A stretch of 64,000 nt of DNA from positions 11,031-75,030 of the forward strand of contig JAYZFQ010000109.1 in the NCBI GenBank assembly GCA_036336695.1. Direction: 5' to 3'. Source of the DNA: GCA-2729515 sp036336695. GTDB taxonomy: Bacteria > Myxococcota_A > UBA9160 > SMWR01. The notes below the pieces were generated by a model. The model ran no database searches and was not told where the DNA came from. It was given only the letters and a program-made list of their open reading frames with translations. The position numbers and the translations under genes were made by a program. Below are positions 1-8,672 of the stretch, piece by piece (position 1 is the stretch's first letter; each line of letters starts with the position of its first letter).

Positions 1-501
1 CGCCTGCACTTCGAGGAGTACATGGTGCGCGACGGCGCGCCGTCGGACGTGGAGGCCGTCGACCTCGCCGCGGCGGCAGACGCCGCGCCGGGTCCCGGCG
101 TACTGGACGCACTCCGCGGCGCGCAGACGATCCTCCTGTGCCCGAGCAATCCGGTCGTTTCGATCGGACCGATCCTGGCGCTGCCGGGGGTCCGCGAGGC
201 GATCGCCGCGAGCGGCGCACCGGTCGTCGCCGTGTCTCCCATCGTTGGGGGCGCACCGGTCAAGGGACCGGCCGACGCGCTGCTCCGCGGGATCGGCGCC
301 GAAGTCTCGGCGCGCGGCGTGGCCCGCCTCTACGCGTCGTTCGTGAACGGGTTCGTGCTCGACCGCCGGGACGAAGCGGAACTTGCGGACATCGAAGCGC
401 TTGGCATTCGCGCGCGGTGCGTCGAGACCCTGCTGCGCGACACCGGTGTCGCCGCCGCCCTGGCGCGGTCGGCGCTCGACCTGGCCGAAGCGTTGCGATG
501 A
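1..501 (+). CDS. cofD: 2-phospho-L-lactate transferase CofD, C-terminal part (truncated by window edge)
   Basis: CofD moves the phospholactyl (or related) group from its guanylylated form onto the deazaflavin Fo, giving F420-0. The reading frame is open from base 1, so the gene starts outside the window. The visible part begins RLHFEEYMVRDGAPSD, matching the conserved FxEY block of the family, and continues with CPSNPVVSIGPIL, the usual Fo/substrate-loop region near the CofD C-terminus. The stop overlaps the cofC start (ATGA), and cofC and cofE follow, so this is an F420 operon. Family assignment is firm; the 3-carbon substrate (2-phospholactate, PEP or 3-phosphoglycerate derivative) cannot be read from this fragment. 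Confidence 0.93.
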   Translation, partial: RLHFEEYMVRDGAPSDVEAVDLAAAADAAPGPGVLDALRGAQTILLCPSNPVVSIGPILALPGVREAIAASGAPVVAVSPIVGGAPVKGPADALLRGIGAEVSARGVARLYASFVNGFVLDRRDEAELADIEALGIRARCVETLLRDTGVAAALARSALDLAEALR

Positions 502-1133
502 TCGCGGCGCTGGTTCCGATGAAATCCCTCGAAGGTTCCAAGTCGCGGCTCGCCCCCTACCTCGGGTCCGATGCAGCCCGCGGCTTGTCGCTGGCGATGC
601 TCGAGGATGTCCTCGAAGCCCTCCTCGGGGTCCCCGAGGTCGAACGGGTCGCAGTCACGACCCCCGACGATGCCGTCGGGCAGGCCGCGGCGAACGCCGG
701 CGCCGAGGCCCTGGTGCGCGCCGATCCCGGACTGAACCCGTCCATCGAGGCCGCTGCCGCCGAACTGCTGCCGAACACCGAGGACGGGTTGCTCGTGGTG
801 CTCGGCGACGTCGCCGGCGCTTGCGCGGACGACCTCGCGCGTTTCCTCCGCGCGGCGCCCCGCCGCGGCATCGCCCTCGCGCCGTCGCTGGACGGCGGAA
901 CCTCCGCGCTCCTGCGCCGACCCCGCGACGTGATTCCGGCCGCTTTCGGAACCGAGAGCGCCAAACGCCACGTCGCCTACGCCGAGGCCGCGGGGGTAGA
1001 AGCACGGGAGCTGCCCCTTCCGTCGCTCCGGCACGACCTGGACGCCCCCGAGGACCTCGACGCCTTCCTCGCCACACCCTGGGGTGGCGCGCGGACCCGC
1101 GCGTTCCTCCGCGAGTTCGGGAAAGGCCGGTGA
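498..1133 (+). CDS. cofC: 2-phospho-L-lactate guanylyltransferase CofC
   Basis: Activates the 3-carbon phospho-acid (2-phospho-L-lactate or PEP) with GTP for transfer by CofD. The 211-residue product starts MIAALVPMKSLEGSKSRLAP, the nucleotide-binding signature of the CofC/FbiD glycosyltransferase-A-like fold (KxLxxxKSRL). It later shows VVLGDVAGACADDL, the metal/nucleotide Asp region, and GGTSALLRRP, the conserved GTxAL block. The ATG at 498 overlaps the cofD stop (ATGA), which fixes the start. It is a separate gene from cofE, unlike fused arrangements seen in some bacteria. Length matches the family. Confidence 0.93.
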   Translation: MIAALVPMKSLEGSKSRLAPYLGSDAARGLSLAMLEDVLEALLGVPEVERVAVTTPDDAVGQAAANAGAEALVRADPGLNPSIEAAAAELLPNTEDGLLVVLGDVAGACADDLARFLRAAPRRGIALAPSLDGGTSALLRRPRDVIPAAFGTESAKRHVAYAEAAGVEARELPLPSLRHDLDAPEDLDAFLATPWGGARTRAFLREFGKGR

Positions 1134-1885
1134 CCCCCCCGCCCCCGCTCCGCCTCGTCCCGCTTCCGGGCATTCCCCTCGTGCAACCCGGGGACGACCT
1201 GGCGGCACTCGTGCAGGAAGCTGGAGAACGCGCGGGCACGCGACTCGCAGACGGCCACCTCGTCGTCTGCCAGAAGGTGGTGTCCAAGGCCGAGGGCCGC
1301 AGCGTCGACCTGCGAAGCGTCACGCCTTCCGAAACCGCCCAGACGATCGCGCGCGAGGACGGCAAGGACCCGCGGCAGGTCGAAGTCGTGCTCGGAGAAA
1401 GTGTGCGCATCGTGCGCCGGGGTCACGGGGTGCTGATCACCGAGACGCGTCACGGCTTCGTGTGCGCGAATGCCGGCGTCGACCTCTCGAACGCACCGGG
1501 CGACGATGTCGCGGTGCTCCTGCCGATCGACCCCGACGCCTCGGCCGAGCGCCTGCGCCGCGGGCTGGAAGCCCTGGGGGCGGGCCCGCTCGGTGTCGTC
1601 GTCAGCGACACCTTCGGCCGGCCCTGGCGCGAAGGTCTCGTCGACGTCGCCATCGGTTGCTCGGGGTTCGCCCCGATCACCGACGCCCGGGGCGGAACCG
1701 ATCTCGGCGGACGCGAACTCCAGGTGACCGCCATGGCGACTGCCGATCAGCTCGCCGCCGCTGCCGGCCTGCTGATGGGGAAAGGCGCCGGGATCCCGGC
1801 CGTCTGGATCGAGGGCGCTGACCTCACCGGGGCCGGCACACTGGGCGAAACGATCCGCACCCCCGACGGCGACCTGTTCCGCTGA
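1130..1885 (+). CDS. cofE: coenzyme F420-0:L-glutamate ligase CofE
   Basis: Adds gamma-linked L-glutamate residues to F420-0. The 251-residue product contains VVCQKVVSKAEGR near residue 45, matching the family's QKxVSKxEG motif, and SDTFGRPWREG near residue 162, the metal/GTP site. It has no C-terminal nitroreductase-like domain, so it is the short archaeal/CofE form and not the two-domain FbiB. The GTG at 1130 overlaps the cofC stop (GTGA) and gives a normal family length. It is the last gene of the cofDCE run; engB follows on the opposite strand after 8 nt. Confidence 0.94.
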   Translation: MTPPPPLRLVPLPGIPLVQPGDDLAALVQEAGERAGTRLADGHLVVCQKVVSKAEGRSVDLRSVTPSETAQTIAREDGKDPRQVEVVLGESVRIVRRGHGVLITETRHGFVCANAGVDLSNAPGDDVAVLLPIDPDASAERLRRGLEALGAGPLGVVVSDTFGRPWREGLVDVAIGCSGFAPITDARGGTDLGGRELQVTAMATADQLAAAAGLLMGKGAGIPAVWIEGADLTGAGTLGETIRTPDGDLFR

Positions 1886-1893
1886 ACCGCAGC

Positions 1894-2481
1894 CTACACG
1901 TGGGCGTCGATGACTTCCCAGAGGTCGGAGATGCCGAGCTTCTTCTCGGCCGAAGTGGCGACGACCCGCGCCGCCGGCAAACCGAGCCCCCCGCGGAGTT
2001 CGCGGATCCGGGCCGCGCGACGCATCGGTTTCAGCTTGTCGCACTTCGTCAGGGCCACGACCGCGGGAACCTCGCGCTCCGCGAGCCAGTCGAGGAGGAG
2101 TGTCTCGTCGTCGGACACGTCGCGCCGGAGATCCTGCAACAGCACCGCGAGGCGCAGGGTCTCGCGGTCGCCGAGGTAGGCCTCGACGACGCCCTGCCAA
2201 CGGCGACGTTCCTCGCGGGCAACCTTCGCGTAGCCGTAGCCCGGCAAATCGACGAACCAGAGTTCCCCGTCGCCGCGCGTCACGCGGTACCAGTGCAGGA
2301 GCCGGGTCTTGCCCGGCGTCGCGCTCGTGCGCGCCAGGGCCCGCCGCTGGACGAGCCCGTTCAACAGACTCGACTTCCCGACGTTCGAGCGGCCCAGGAA
2401 CGCCACTTCCGGCGCTCCCGTTTCGGGAAACCCGGCCGGCGCCGCCGCGGCGCCGATGTGCTCGGCTTGCTTGATCTTCAC
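1894..2481 (-). CDS. engB: ribosome biogenesis GTPase EngB/YsxC
   Basis: Small Ras-like GTPase needed for 50S ribosomal subunit assembly. The 195 residues show all G motifs: GRSNVGKSS (G1), TPGKTR (G2), DLPGYGYA (G3), TKCDK (G4) and TSAEKK (G5). The N-terminal MKIKQAEHIGAAA matches the usual short lead before G1. The ATG overlaps the stop of the upstream aminotransferase gene (ATGA), so the two are cotranscribed from the right. It converges on cofE. Confidence 0.96.
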   Translation of the reverse strand: MKIKQAEHIGAAAAPAGFPETGAPEVAFLGRSNVGKSSLLNGLVQRRALARTSATPGKTRLLHWYRVTRGDGELWFVDLPGYGYAKVAREERRRWQGVVEAYLGDRETLRLAVLLQDLRRDVSDDETLLLDWLAEREVPAVVALTKCDKLKPMRRAARIRELRGGLGLPAARVVATSAEKKLGISDLWEVIDAHV

Positions 2482-3632
2482 GTGCGCCCCCGGAGCGCCC
2501 GACCGAGGCGTTCGAGGGCTTCGCCGAGCGAAGCCTCGGACGCGGCGCTGCAGAAACGCAACCAGCCTTCACCCGCCGCTCCGAAATCGACGCCGGGACA
2601 CGTACCGACCTGGGCGCGCTCCAGGAGGTCGAAGGCCAGAGCCCGCGAATCGTTTCCGAAGGCCCGCGCGTCGGCGAACACGTAGAAGGCGCCCTGGGGC
2701 AGCGTCGGGATGCGAAATCCCAGGTCGCGCAGACCGTCGACGAGTTGGTGGCGACGGGCGTCGTAGGCGACGCACATCGACGCGACGGTGTCCGCACCCT
2801 GTCGAAGCGCCGCGATTCCGGCGTGCTGCACGAAACGGTTGGCGGAGATGAAAAGATTCTGTTGCAGCACCTGCAGCCGACGCATCGCGGCCGGCGGCGC
2901 AATGACCCAACCGACACGAAAGCCCGTCATGGCGTAGCGCTTCGACAGGCCGTCGAGCACGAAGGCGGTGTCGCTCACTTCGAGGGCAGAGGTCACCGCG
3001 ACATTGTCGTAGACGAGACCGTCGTAGATCTCGTCGGAAACCAGCGGCGGACCCAGTTCGGCGAGCGCCGCCAGCGTCTCGGCAGACTGCACGGCACCGG
3101 TCGGGTTGGCGGGCGAATTGACCACGATGGCCCGCGTCCGCGGACTCAACGCGCGGCCCACCGCATCGGGATCGAGCCGGTAGCCTTCCTCGGGCCGCGT
3201 CGGCACGAGCACGGGCGTCCCGCCGCAGGCACGCACGAAGTTCGGGTAACACGGGTAATGGGGCGTGCCGATCACCACCTCGTCTCCGGGATCGACGAGC
3301 AGGGAAAACACGAGCAGCATCGCCGTCGACGTTCCGCTGGTGACGAGGACGCGCTCGGGATCGACCGGGGTCCCGAAACGCTTGCCGTGATCCTCCGCCA
3401 CCGCAGCGCGCAGTTCCGGCAGGCCGCGGCTGTCGGTGTACTGGGTCTCGCCGTTTTCCAGCGCCCGCACGCAGGCGTCGACGGCGGCCTGGGGCGGAGG
3501 AAAATCGGGCTCCCCGATCTCGAGGTGCACCACCGGGGTGCCCGCCCGTTCCATGGCGAAGGCCCGCTCCATCACCTCCATGGCCAGGAAGGGCTCGACC
3601 GCCTGGGCTCGGGACGTGAAGTGCAACGCCAT
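2478..3632 (-). CDS. class I/II pyridoxal-phosphate aminotransferase
   Basis: Fold-type I aminotransferase, of the aspartate/branched-acid aminotransferase-like group. It has EIGEPDFPPP near the N-terminus, VTSGTSTAMLL (cofactor phosphate loop), NSPANPTGAV, DEIYDGLVY and the Schiff-base Lys in DGLSKRYAMTG, then FRVGW. I chose ATG 3632 because a GGGGG Shine-Dalgarno precedes it; a longer reading to 3704 adds low-complexity residues with no homology feature. The product has 384 residues. Amino-acid substrate cannot be assigned from sequence. Translationally coupled to engB. Confidence 0.9.
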   Translation of the reverse strand: MALHFTSRAQAVEPFLAMEVMERAFAMERAGTPVVHLEIGEPDFPPPQAAVDACVRALENGETQYTDSRGLPELRAAVAEDHGKRFGTPVDPERVLVTSGTSTAMLLVFSLLVDPGDEVVIGTPHYPCYPNFVRACGGTPVLVPTRPEEGYRLDPDAVGRALSPRTRAIVVNSPANPTGAVQSAETLAALAELGPPLVSDEIYDGLVYDNVAVTSALEVSDTAFVLDGLSKRYAMTGFRVGWVIAPPAAMRRLQVLQQNLFISANRFVQHAGIAALRQGADTVASMCVAYDARRHQLVDGLRDLGFRIPTLPQGAFYVFADARAFGNDSRALAFDLLERAQVGTCPGVDFGAAGEGWLRFCSAASEASLGEALERLGRALRGRT

Positions 3633-3758
3633 GTCCCCCGGGGTAGCCGCGCGGGGCCGCCTCGTCAACTGCCAGAGTGACAGAAACCATTGAAATTCCG
3701 CCACTTTTCTGGTTTTCGCCTTTGACGGCCCCCGGATACTCGGATAATCTGTAACGCC

Positions 3759-4205
3759 GTGTCAAAAGGAACACAGGTCGCCCTCGGCGCCTCGGTAATT
3801 GCCCTGCTCTTGGCCTGGTACACGGCCACGAACCTGGAGGCTGCCGCTTCCTTTACCTATTTCCAGGACCTCGACGATTTCCGGGCAGTCGAGGCCGAGC
3901 AAGTCGGCGCCTCGACCCGGGTGCACGGCTACGTGGCGATCGGGTCGATCGAGCGCGACGTCGCCTCCAAACAGGTCGCCTTCGCCATCGTGAACGACCC
4001 GCCCCACGCCGGCGGCACCGGTCCCGCGTTCCCTGTGGTCTTCGCGAGCCTCGAGACCCCCGACATGTTCAAGGACGGCGCCGAGGTCGTGGTCGAAGGC
4101 GCCCTGACCCAGGTCGGCGGCCCCTTCCGCGCGGACAAAGTCCTCGCGAAGTGCCCGTCGAAGTTCGAGGGAGCGGACCCGGCGGAAATGCCGGCTTCGC
4201 TCTAG
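3759..4205 (+). CDS. ccmE: cytochrome c maturation haem chaperone CcmE, CxxxF variant
   Basis: Periplasmic OB-fold protein anchored by one N-terminal membrane helix (residues 7-22) that carries haem from CcmC to CcmF. The 148-residue product has the family's VxVxGYVAIGSIERD and VVVEGALTQVGGPFRADKVL blocks. The haem-binding His of the usual HxxxY motif is a Cys here: KCPSKFEG, Cys132. This resembles CcmE of archaea and sulfate reducers, which have CxxxY, but the usual Tyr is Phe136. First gene of a ccm cluster; stop 5 nt before ccmF. Confidence 0.92.
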   Translation: MSKGTQVALGASVIALLLAWYTATNLEAAASFTYFQDLDDFRAVEAEQVGASTRVHGYVAIGSIERDVASKQVAFAIVNDPPHAGGTGPAFPVVFASLETPDMFKDGAEVVVEGALTQVGGPFRADKVLAKCPSKFEGADPAEMPASL

Positions 4206-4210
4206 TCCCC

Positions 4211-6211
4211 GTGTCGGAACTGGGCGCGCTTTCGCTCCGATTCGCGTTTCCCGTGGCGCTCTTCGGAATGGCCGCCGGTATCGCTGCCGGCATCACGAAA
4301 CGCCCGGAGTGGACGCGGGTTGCGGAACGCTCGGTCCTGGTGGTGACCGGACTGGTCACGTTCGCGATGCTGGCGCTCTTCTACGCCTTCGCCATCGGCG
4401 ACTACCAGCTGACCTACGTCGCGGCGAACTCTTCGCGAGACATGGTGCTGACCTATCGCCTGGCCGCGCTCTGGGGCGGTCAGTCGGGTTCCCTGCTCCT
4501 CTGGCTCTGGATGCTGCTCGCCTACAGCGCGGCTTGCGTCCTGACCCAGCGCCGGCAGAACCGCAACCTCATGCCCTGGGTGTCCGCCGTGTTCCTGGCG
4601 AACACCGTGTTCTTCCTGGTCCTGCTCGTATTCATTACGGACCCCTTCGAAAAGCTCCCGCCCTCCCACGTGCTCTCCGATGGGGCGGGCCTCAACCCGC
4701 TGCTCCAGCACCCGGTGATGATGATCCACCCCCTGATGCTCTATGTCGGGCTCGTGGGCTTCGTGGTGCCCTTTGCCTTCGCCGTTGCGGCGCTCATCAC
4801 CGGGGAGCTCGGCACCACCTGGTTCCGCACGACCCGGCGGTGGACGCTCTTCGCCTGGCTCTTCCTCTCCATCGGCATCCTGCTCGGCGGACGCTGGGCC
4901 TACGAGGTGCTCGGGTGGGGCGGATACTGGGCCTGGGATCCCGTCGAGAACGCGTCGTTCATGCCCTGGCTCCCGGCCACCGCGTACCTCCATTCCGTGA
5001 TGATCCAGGAAAAGCGCAACATGCTGAAGACCTGGAATCTCCTGCTCATCGGACTCACCTACACGCTGTGCCTGTTCGGGACCTTCCTCACCCGAAGCGG
5101 CATCGTCCAGTCCGTCCACGCCTTCGCCCAGAACCCGGTCTTCAAGTCGATCTTCCTGGGCTACGTCCTGATCAGCGCGTCCTTGTTCCTCGCCGCCCTG
5201 CTCTATCGGCGCGAAGACCTCACCGGAGGCAAGCCGCTCGAATCCGTCATGTCCCGAGAAGCGAGTTTCCTCCTCAACAACTGGGCGTTCATCGCCATCC
5301 TGGTCGTCGTGTTCATCGGCACGCTCTTCCCGGTGTTCTCGGAACTCCTCGGAGACCGGCAGATCGTGTGGGGACCCACGTTCTACAACCAGCTGCTCGG
5401 CCCCTTCGGCGTCTTCCTCTTGCTGCTGACGGGCGTCGGCCCCCTGATCGCCTGGCGACGCGCGTCGCCGGCGCTCTTGCGGCGACAATTCGCCATTCCG
5501 ACTTCCGTCGGCTTCGCGGCGGGAATCGTGAGCTTCTTGCTGGTTCGAAACCAGATCACGGAGTGGACCCTCACCGACCTGTACGGCGTTGCGACCTGGG
5601 GCATCGCGGCCTTCGTGATCGCGACCATCGTCCAGGAGTACACCCGTGCGATCCGCGTGAGAACGCGCAAGAGCGATGAGAACCCCTTCCAGGCCTTCGC
5701 GGCGCTGCTGCGCAAGAACCAGCAGCGCTACGGGGGCTACATCGTGCACCTGGGCATCGTGCTGCTGATGATCGGCGTCGCGGGCTCGATCCTGGAAGAA
5801 GAGAAGCTCGAGAACGTGGAACCCGGTGGCGATGTCTTCGTGCACGACTACAGGCTCCAGTACCTCACCGCCGAAGTCGTTCCCGCCCAACACTACGGCG
5901 GCGCACGGGCGCGGCTCGCCCTGTTCCGGGGCGACAACCCCCTGGGCGTGATGACGCCGGAAAAACGCATGTACTGGCTCCAGGAGCAGCCGGCGTCGAT
6001 CCCATCGGTCTACTCGACACTCCAGGAAGATCTCTACGTCCTCCTCACCGCCTTGGAAACGGACGGCTCGGCAACGCGCAAGATCCACCGCAACCCGCTG
6101 GTAAACTGGGTCTGGATCGGGGGGGTCGTGTTCGTCATCGGGACGCTGATCGTGATGTGGCCGAACCCCCAGCGCGGGGGCCGAGGCCCTGGGGAACCCC
6201 GGACCTCGTGA
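4211..6211 (+). CDS. ccmF: cytochrome c haem lyase subunit CcmF
   Basis: Large polytopic membrane protein that attaches haem to apocytochrome c with CcmE. The 666-residue product carries the tryptophan-rich WWD haem-handling motif GWGGYWAWDPVENASFMPW near residue 235, conserved histidines, and many membrane helices. A periplasmic domain precedes the last helix. Start chosen as GTG 4211, just after the ccmE stop; an upstream ATG in frame lies inside ccmE. There is no clear Shine-Dalgarno, so translation probably depends on coupling to ccmE. The end overlaps the next gene (GTGA). Confidence 0.95.
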   Translation: MSELGALSLRFAFPVALFGMAAGIAAGITKRPEWTRVAERSVLVVTGLVTFAMLALFYAFAIGDYQLTYVAANSSRDMVLTYRLAALWGGQSGSLLLWLWMLLAYSAACVLTQRRQNRNLMPWVSAVFLANTVFFLVLLVFITDPFEKLPPSHVLSDGAGLNPLLQHPVMMIHPLMLYVGLVGFVVPFAFAVAALITGELGTTWFRTTRRWTLFAWLFLSIGILLGGRWAYEVLGWGGYWAWDPVENASFMPWLPATAYLHSVMIQEKRNMLKTWNLLLIGLTYTLCLFGTFLTRSGIVQSVHAFAQNPVFKSIFLGYVLISASLFLAALLYRREDLTGGKPLESVMSREASFLLNNWAFIAILVVVFIGTLFPVFSELLGDRQIVWGPTFYNQLLGPFGVFLLLLTGVGPLIAWRRASPALLRRQFAIPTSVGFAAGIVSFLLVRNQITEWTLTDLYGVATWGIAAFVIATIVQEYTRAIRVRTRKSDENPFQAFAALLRKNQQRYGGYIVHLGIVLLMIGVAGSILEEEKLENVEPGGDVFVHDYRLQYLTAEVVPAQHYGGARARLALFRGDNPLGVMTPEKRMYWLQEQPASIPSVYSTLQEDLYVLLTALETDGSATRKIHRNPLVNWVWIGGVVFVIGTLIVMWPNPQRGGRGPGEPRTS

Positions 6212-7971
6212 AACCCCCGATGCGTTGGGCGTCGCTCGTACTCATCGCGTGGCTCGGGTCGAATGTCGCCGCCGCGCAGACCGCGCTGGACGTGGGGGAC
6301 CACCCCGAAGGCACGGGCACTGTGACGGGCACGGTACACCTCGCCGACGGCACCCCCGGCGCCGACCTCGAGGTCGCGCTCGTTTCCTTCGTGCCGGACG
6401 GGACCCAGGGGCTCTCCCGGGTCCAGTCCGAACCCGATGGCAGCTTTGTCTTCGAGGGCCTCTCGACCGAACCCGAGATCGCCTACTACGTCGTCGCCAA
6501 CCAGGACGGCGTGCGCCACAGCGAAAAGGCGAGCTTCGGCGAAGGGCGCGAAGAATTGCGCGTTTCCCTGCGCGTCGCCCCCACCACTGCGGACGCCGGA
6601 GCCCGGCAGCTCGGCGAGAGCTTCCTGCGCATCGAGACCGGGTGCGGTGGACTGCGGGTGACCGAGACCCACGAACTCGAAAATCCGACGGAAAGCGTAC
6701 TCTTCGTTCCCGAGGCGGAACGCGGCGAACGCGACCCGATCTTCGAGATCCTCCTCCCGGAACGTGCCGGGGCCGTTACCTCGCACCTCGGAATGTTTCC
6801 GGTCGGGTCCGAGCGCCGCCGGCGCCTCATGCGCTTCTGGGGCCCGCTCTACCCCGGGACCCAGCGCCTCGAGTACTCCTACGCGCTCCCGGACGGGGAG
6901 GCGCAATGGAGCTTTCCCGCCGGAACGCCGCAGGTCCAGGTCGTCTTGGACACCGAGAGTTCCGCGCTCGACGAAAGCGACCTCCGCCCCGGACCGCCGC
7001 TGGACATCGCTTCCCGCCCCCAGCGCACGTTTCTCGCGGGGCCGCTGGCGCCGGGGGAATCGCTCACCCTCCCCCTGGAGGCAGGAAGCGCCGGGTCGAC
7101 CTCCGGCACCGTTGAACGGGCCCACGTGTGGATCGAACTCGACGACGCCACGGTGAGCGTGGACGAACAGCTGCGCTTCCGCGCCCCGGACATCGCGCGG
7201 GCGGACCCGCTCCTCTGCTGGACGGTTCCGGAAGGCGCGTTCGACATTCGCTTCTCCCAGGACGCCTTCGCCCTGGGACTCACGCGGGACCCATCGGGGC
7301 AGCTCGAGATTCCCGGACCCCTGCCTCCGGGTCCCCACGTGCTGGCCGTGAGCTACCGACTCCCGGCAGACGGTGCCGTCGATCTCACCCGGCGATTCGG
7401 AAGCGCCGTGCCCCTGCTCTCGGTCGCCGTCGCCGACACCGGGATCCTCGCGGAGACGGGCCGCCTCCACCGGCGCCGCCCGGTGCGCGTGGGTGAACGC
7501 AACTATCTCCACCTGGAAGCGTTCCAGATCGAACCCGACGAAGAAATCGATCTGACCCTGTCTCGCCTGCCCGCGCCCCAGTCGCTGCCGCGTTTCGCCA
7601 CCGCGGGGTTCGCGCTCGCCGCCTTCCTCGGCGTCGTGTTCTACGTGGGCGCCCCCCTGCGGCGCCCGGCTGCGGAAGCCCCGACCAGCGAAACCCGCGC
7701 CGACCAGCTCGCCGCCGAGCGCGCCGCCGTGTACGCGGCCATCGCGGACCTCGACGACGACCTGGACACCGGGAAGATCACGGCGGAAGACCACCAGCGA
7801 CTTCGCGCAGAACTCAAGAGCGAAGCCGTCCAACTCCTGGAAGCAGAGCGCTCCTCCCCTGAAAAGAGCGCGGAGGCCGCAGAGCCGCGTTGCGCGACAT
7901 GCAGCACCCGGCTGCCGGAACAGGCCCGCTTCTGCCCGAACTGCGGCACGGCACTGGACGAGAACACGTGA
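6208..7971 (+). CDS. exported zinc-ribbon membrane protein with CcmI-like segment, in ccm cluster
   Basis: About 587 residues from GTG 6208 (GTGA overlap with ccmF); ATG 6220 would also give the signal peptide (MRWASLVLIAWL...VAAAQT). Order of parts: signal peptide; a carboxypeptidase-regulatory-like beta domain (GTVTGTVHLADGTPG and GSFVFEGLS); a long beta-rich extracytoplasmic region; one membrane helix near residues 477-495; then a cytosolic stretch with VYAAIADLDDDLDTGKIT and EDHQRLR, which resembles the short DLExDxxxGKIxxEDY segment of CcmI. It ends in a CATC/CPNCG zinc ribbon. Position between ccmF and ccmA implies a role in cytochrome c maturation. Exact function unknown. Confidence 0.8.
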   Translation: MKPPMRWASLVLIAWLGSNVAAAQTALDVGDHPEGTGTVTGTVHLADGTPGADLEVALVSFVPDGTQGLSRVQSEPDGSFVFEGLSTEPEIAYYVVANQDGVRHSEKASFGEGREELRVSLRVAPTTADAGARQLGESFLRIETGCGGLRVTETHELENPTESVLFVPEAERGERDPIFEILLPERAGAVTSHLGMFPVGSERRRRLMRFWGPLYPGTQRLEYSYALPDGEAQWSFPAGTPQVQVVLDTESSALDESDLRPGPPLDIASRPQRTFLAGPLAPGESLTLPLEAGSAGSTSGTVERAHVWIELDDATVSVDEQLRFRAPDIARADPLLCWTVPEGAFDIRFSQDAFALGLTRDPSGQLEIPGPLPPGPHVLAVSYRLPADGAVDLTRRFGSAVPLLSVAVADTGILAETGRLHRRRPVRVGERNYLHLEAFQIEPDEEIDLTLSRLPAPQSLPRFATAGFALAAFLGVVFYVGAPLRRPAAEAPTSETRADQLAAERAAVYAAIADLDDDLDTGKITAEDHQRLRAELKSEAVQLLEAERSSPEKSAEAAEPRCATCSTRLPEQARFCPNCGTALDENT

Positions 7972-8672
7972 ACGGAGCCCGCGTGGTCTGCCAATCGCTG
8001 TCGAAGCGATTCGGACGCGCCGTGGCGCTCGACGCCCTCGAACTCGTGGTCGAACCTGGGGAGGGGGTCGCCCTCCTGGGCCCGAACGGAGCCGGGAAAT
8101 CGACACTCCTGCGGCTGATCGCCGGGCTCGCCCGGCCCAGCGCCGGGCACCTGGCGGTGGACGGCACTCCGGCACACCAGCGCGAAGCACGGGCGCGTGT
8201 CGGTTACATCGGTCACGCAACGCTGCTCTACGGCGAGCTCACCGCCCGAGAAAACCTGGTATTCGCCGGGAAGCTGCACGGGGTTCCGGACCCGGGCGCA
8301 CGGGCCGACGAACTGCTCGCGGAGGAGGAACTCGCCCCCGTGGCCGGCGACCGGGTCCAATCGCTTTCGCGCGGCATGTCCCAGCGGCTGGCGATCGCCC
8401 GGGGCCTGATTCACGACCCGCCGCTCGTGCTGCTGGACGAGCCGTTCAGCGGGTTGGACCGCGCGGCAGCGCGACGCCTGACCGACCGGCTCCAACGGCT
8501 GCGCGCCGGAGGGCGCACCGTCGTGCTCGTCACCCACGAACTCTCCCGGGCCGCAGAACTGTCCACGGCCTCGCTCGTCCTCTCCCGGGGCCGGGTCGTC
8601 CACACCGGGCGCAGCGAAGACGCGGCGGGGATGGAGCATGCCTACCTTGCCGCTGTGGAAGGCCGGGCATGA
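7968..8672 (+). CDS. ccmA: haem exporter ATP-binding protein CcmA
   Basis: ABC ATPase that, with CcmB and CcmC, drives release of haem-loaded CcmE. The 234 residues show Walker A GPNGAGKST, the Q-loop region replaced by GYIGHATLLYGELTARENL (typical of CcmA), signature LSRGMSQRLAIAR, Walker B LVLLDEPFSGLD and switch His in VTHEL. The GTG at 7968 overlaps the preceding stop (GTGA). ccmB follows with an ATGA overlap. Confidence 0.95.
   Translation: MNGARVVCQSLSKRFGRAVALDALELVVEPGEGVALLGPNGAGKSTLLRLIAGLARPSAGHLAVDGTPAHQREARARVGYIGHATLLYGELTARENLVFAGKLHGVPDPGARADELLAEEELAPVAGDRVQSLSRGMSQRLAIARGLIHDPPLVLLDEPFSGLDRAAARRLTDRLQRLRAGGRTVVLVTHELSRAAELSTASLVLSRGRVVHTGRSEDAAGMEHAYLAAVEGRA

Noticed and set aside
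4202..6088. Long open frame on the minus strand opposite ccmF
   Set aside because: Low-complexity, Glu/Arg/His-rich shadow of the GC-rich ccmF gene with no family motif.
6034..8220. 728-codon open frame on the minus strand opposite the CcmI-like gene and ccmA
   Set aside because: Antisense shadow caused by high GC; the plus-strand genes have clear motifs.
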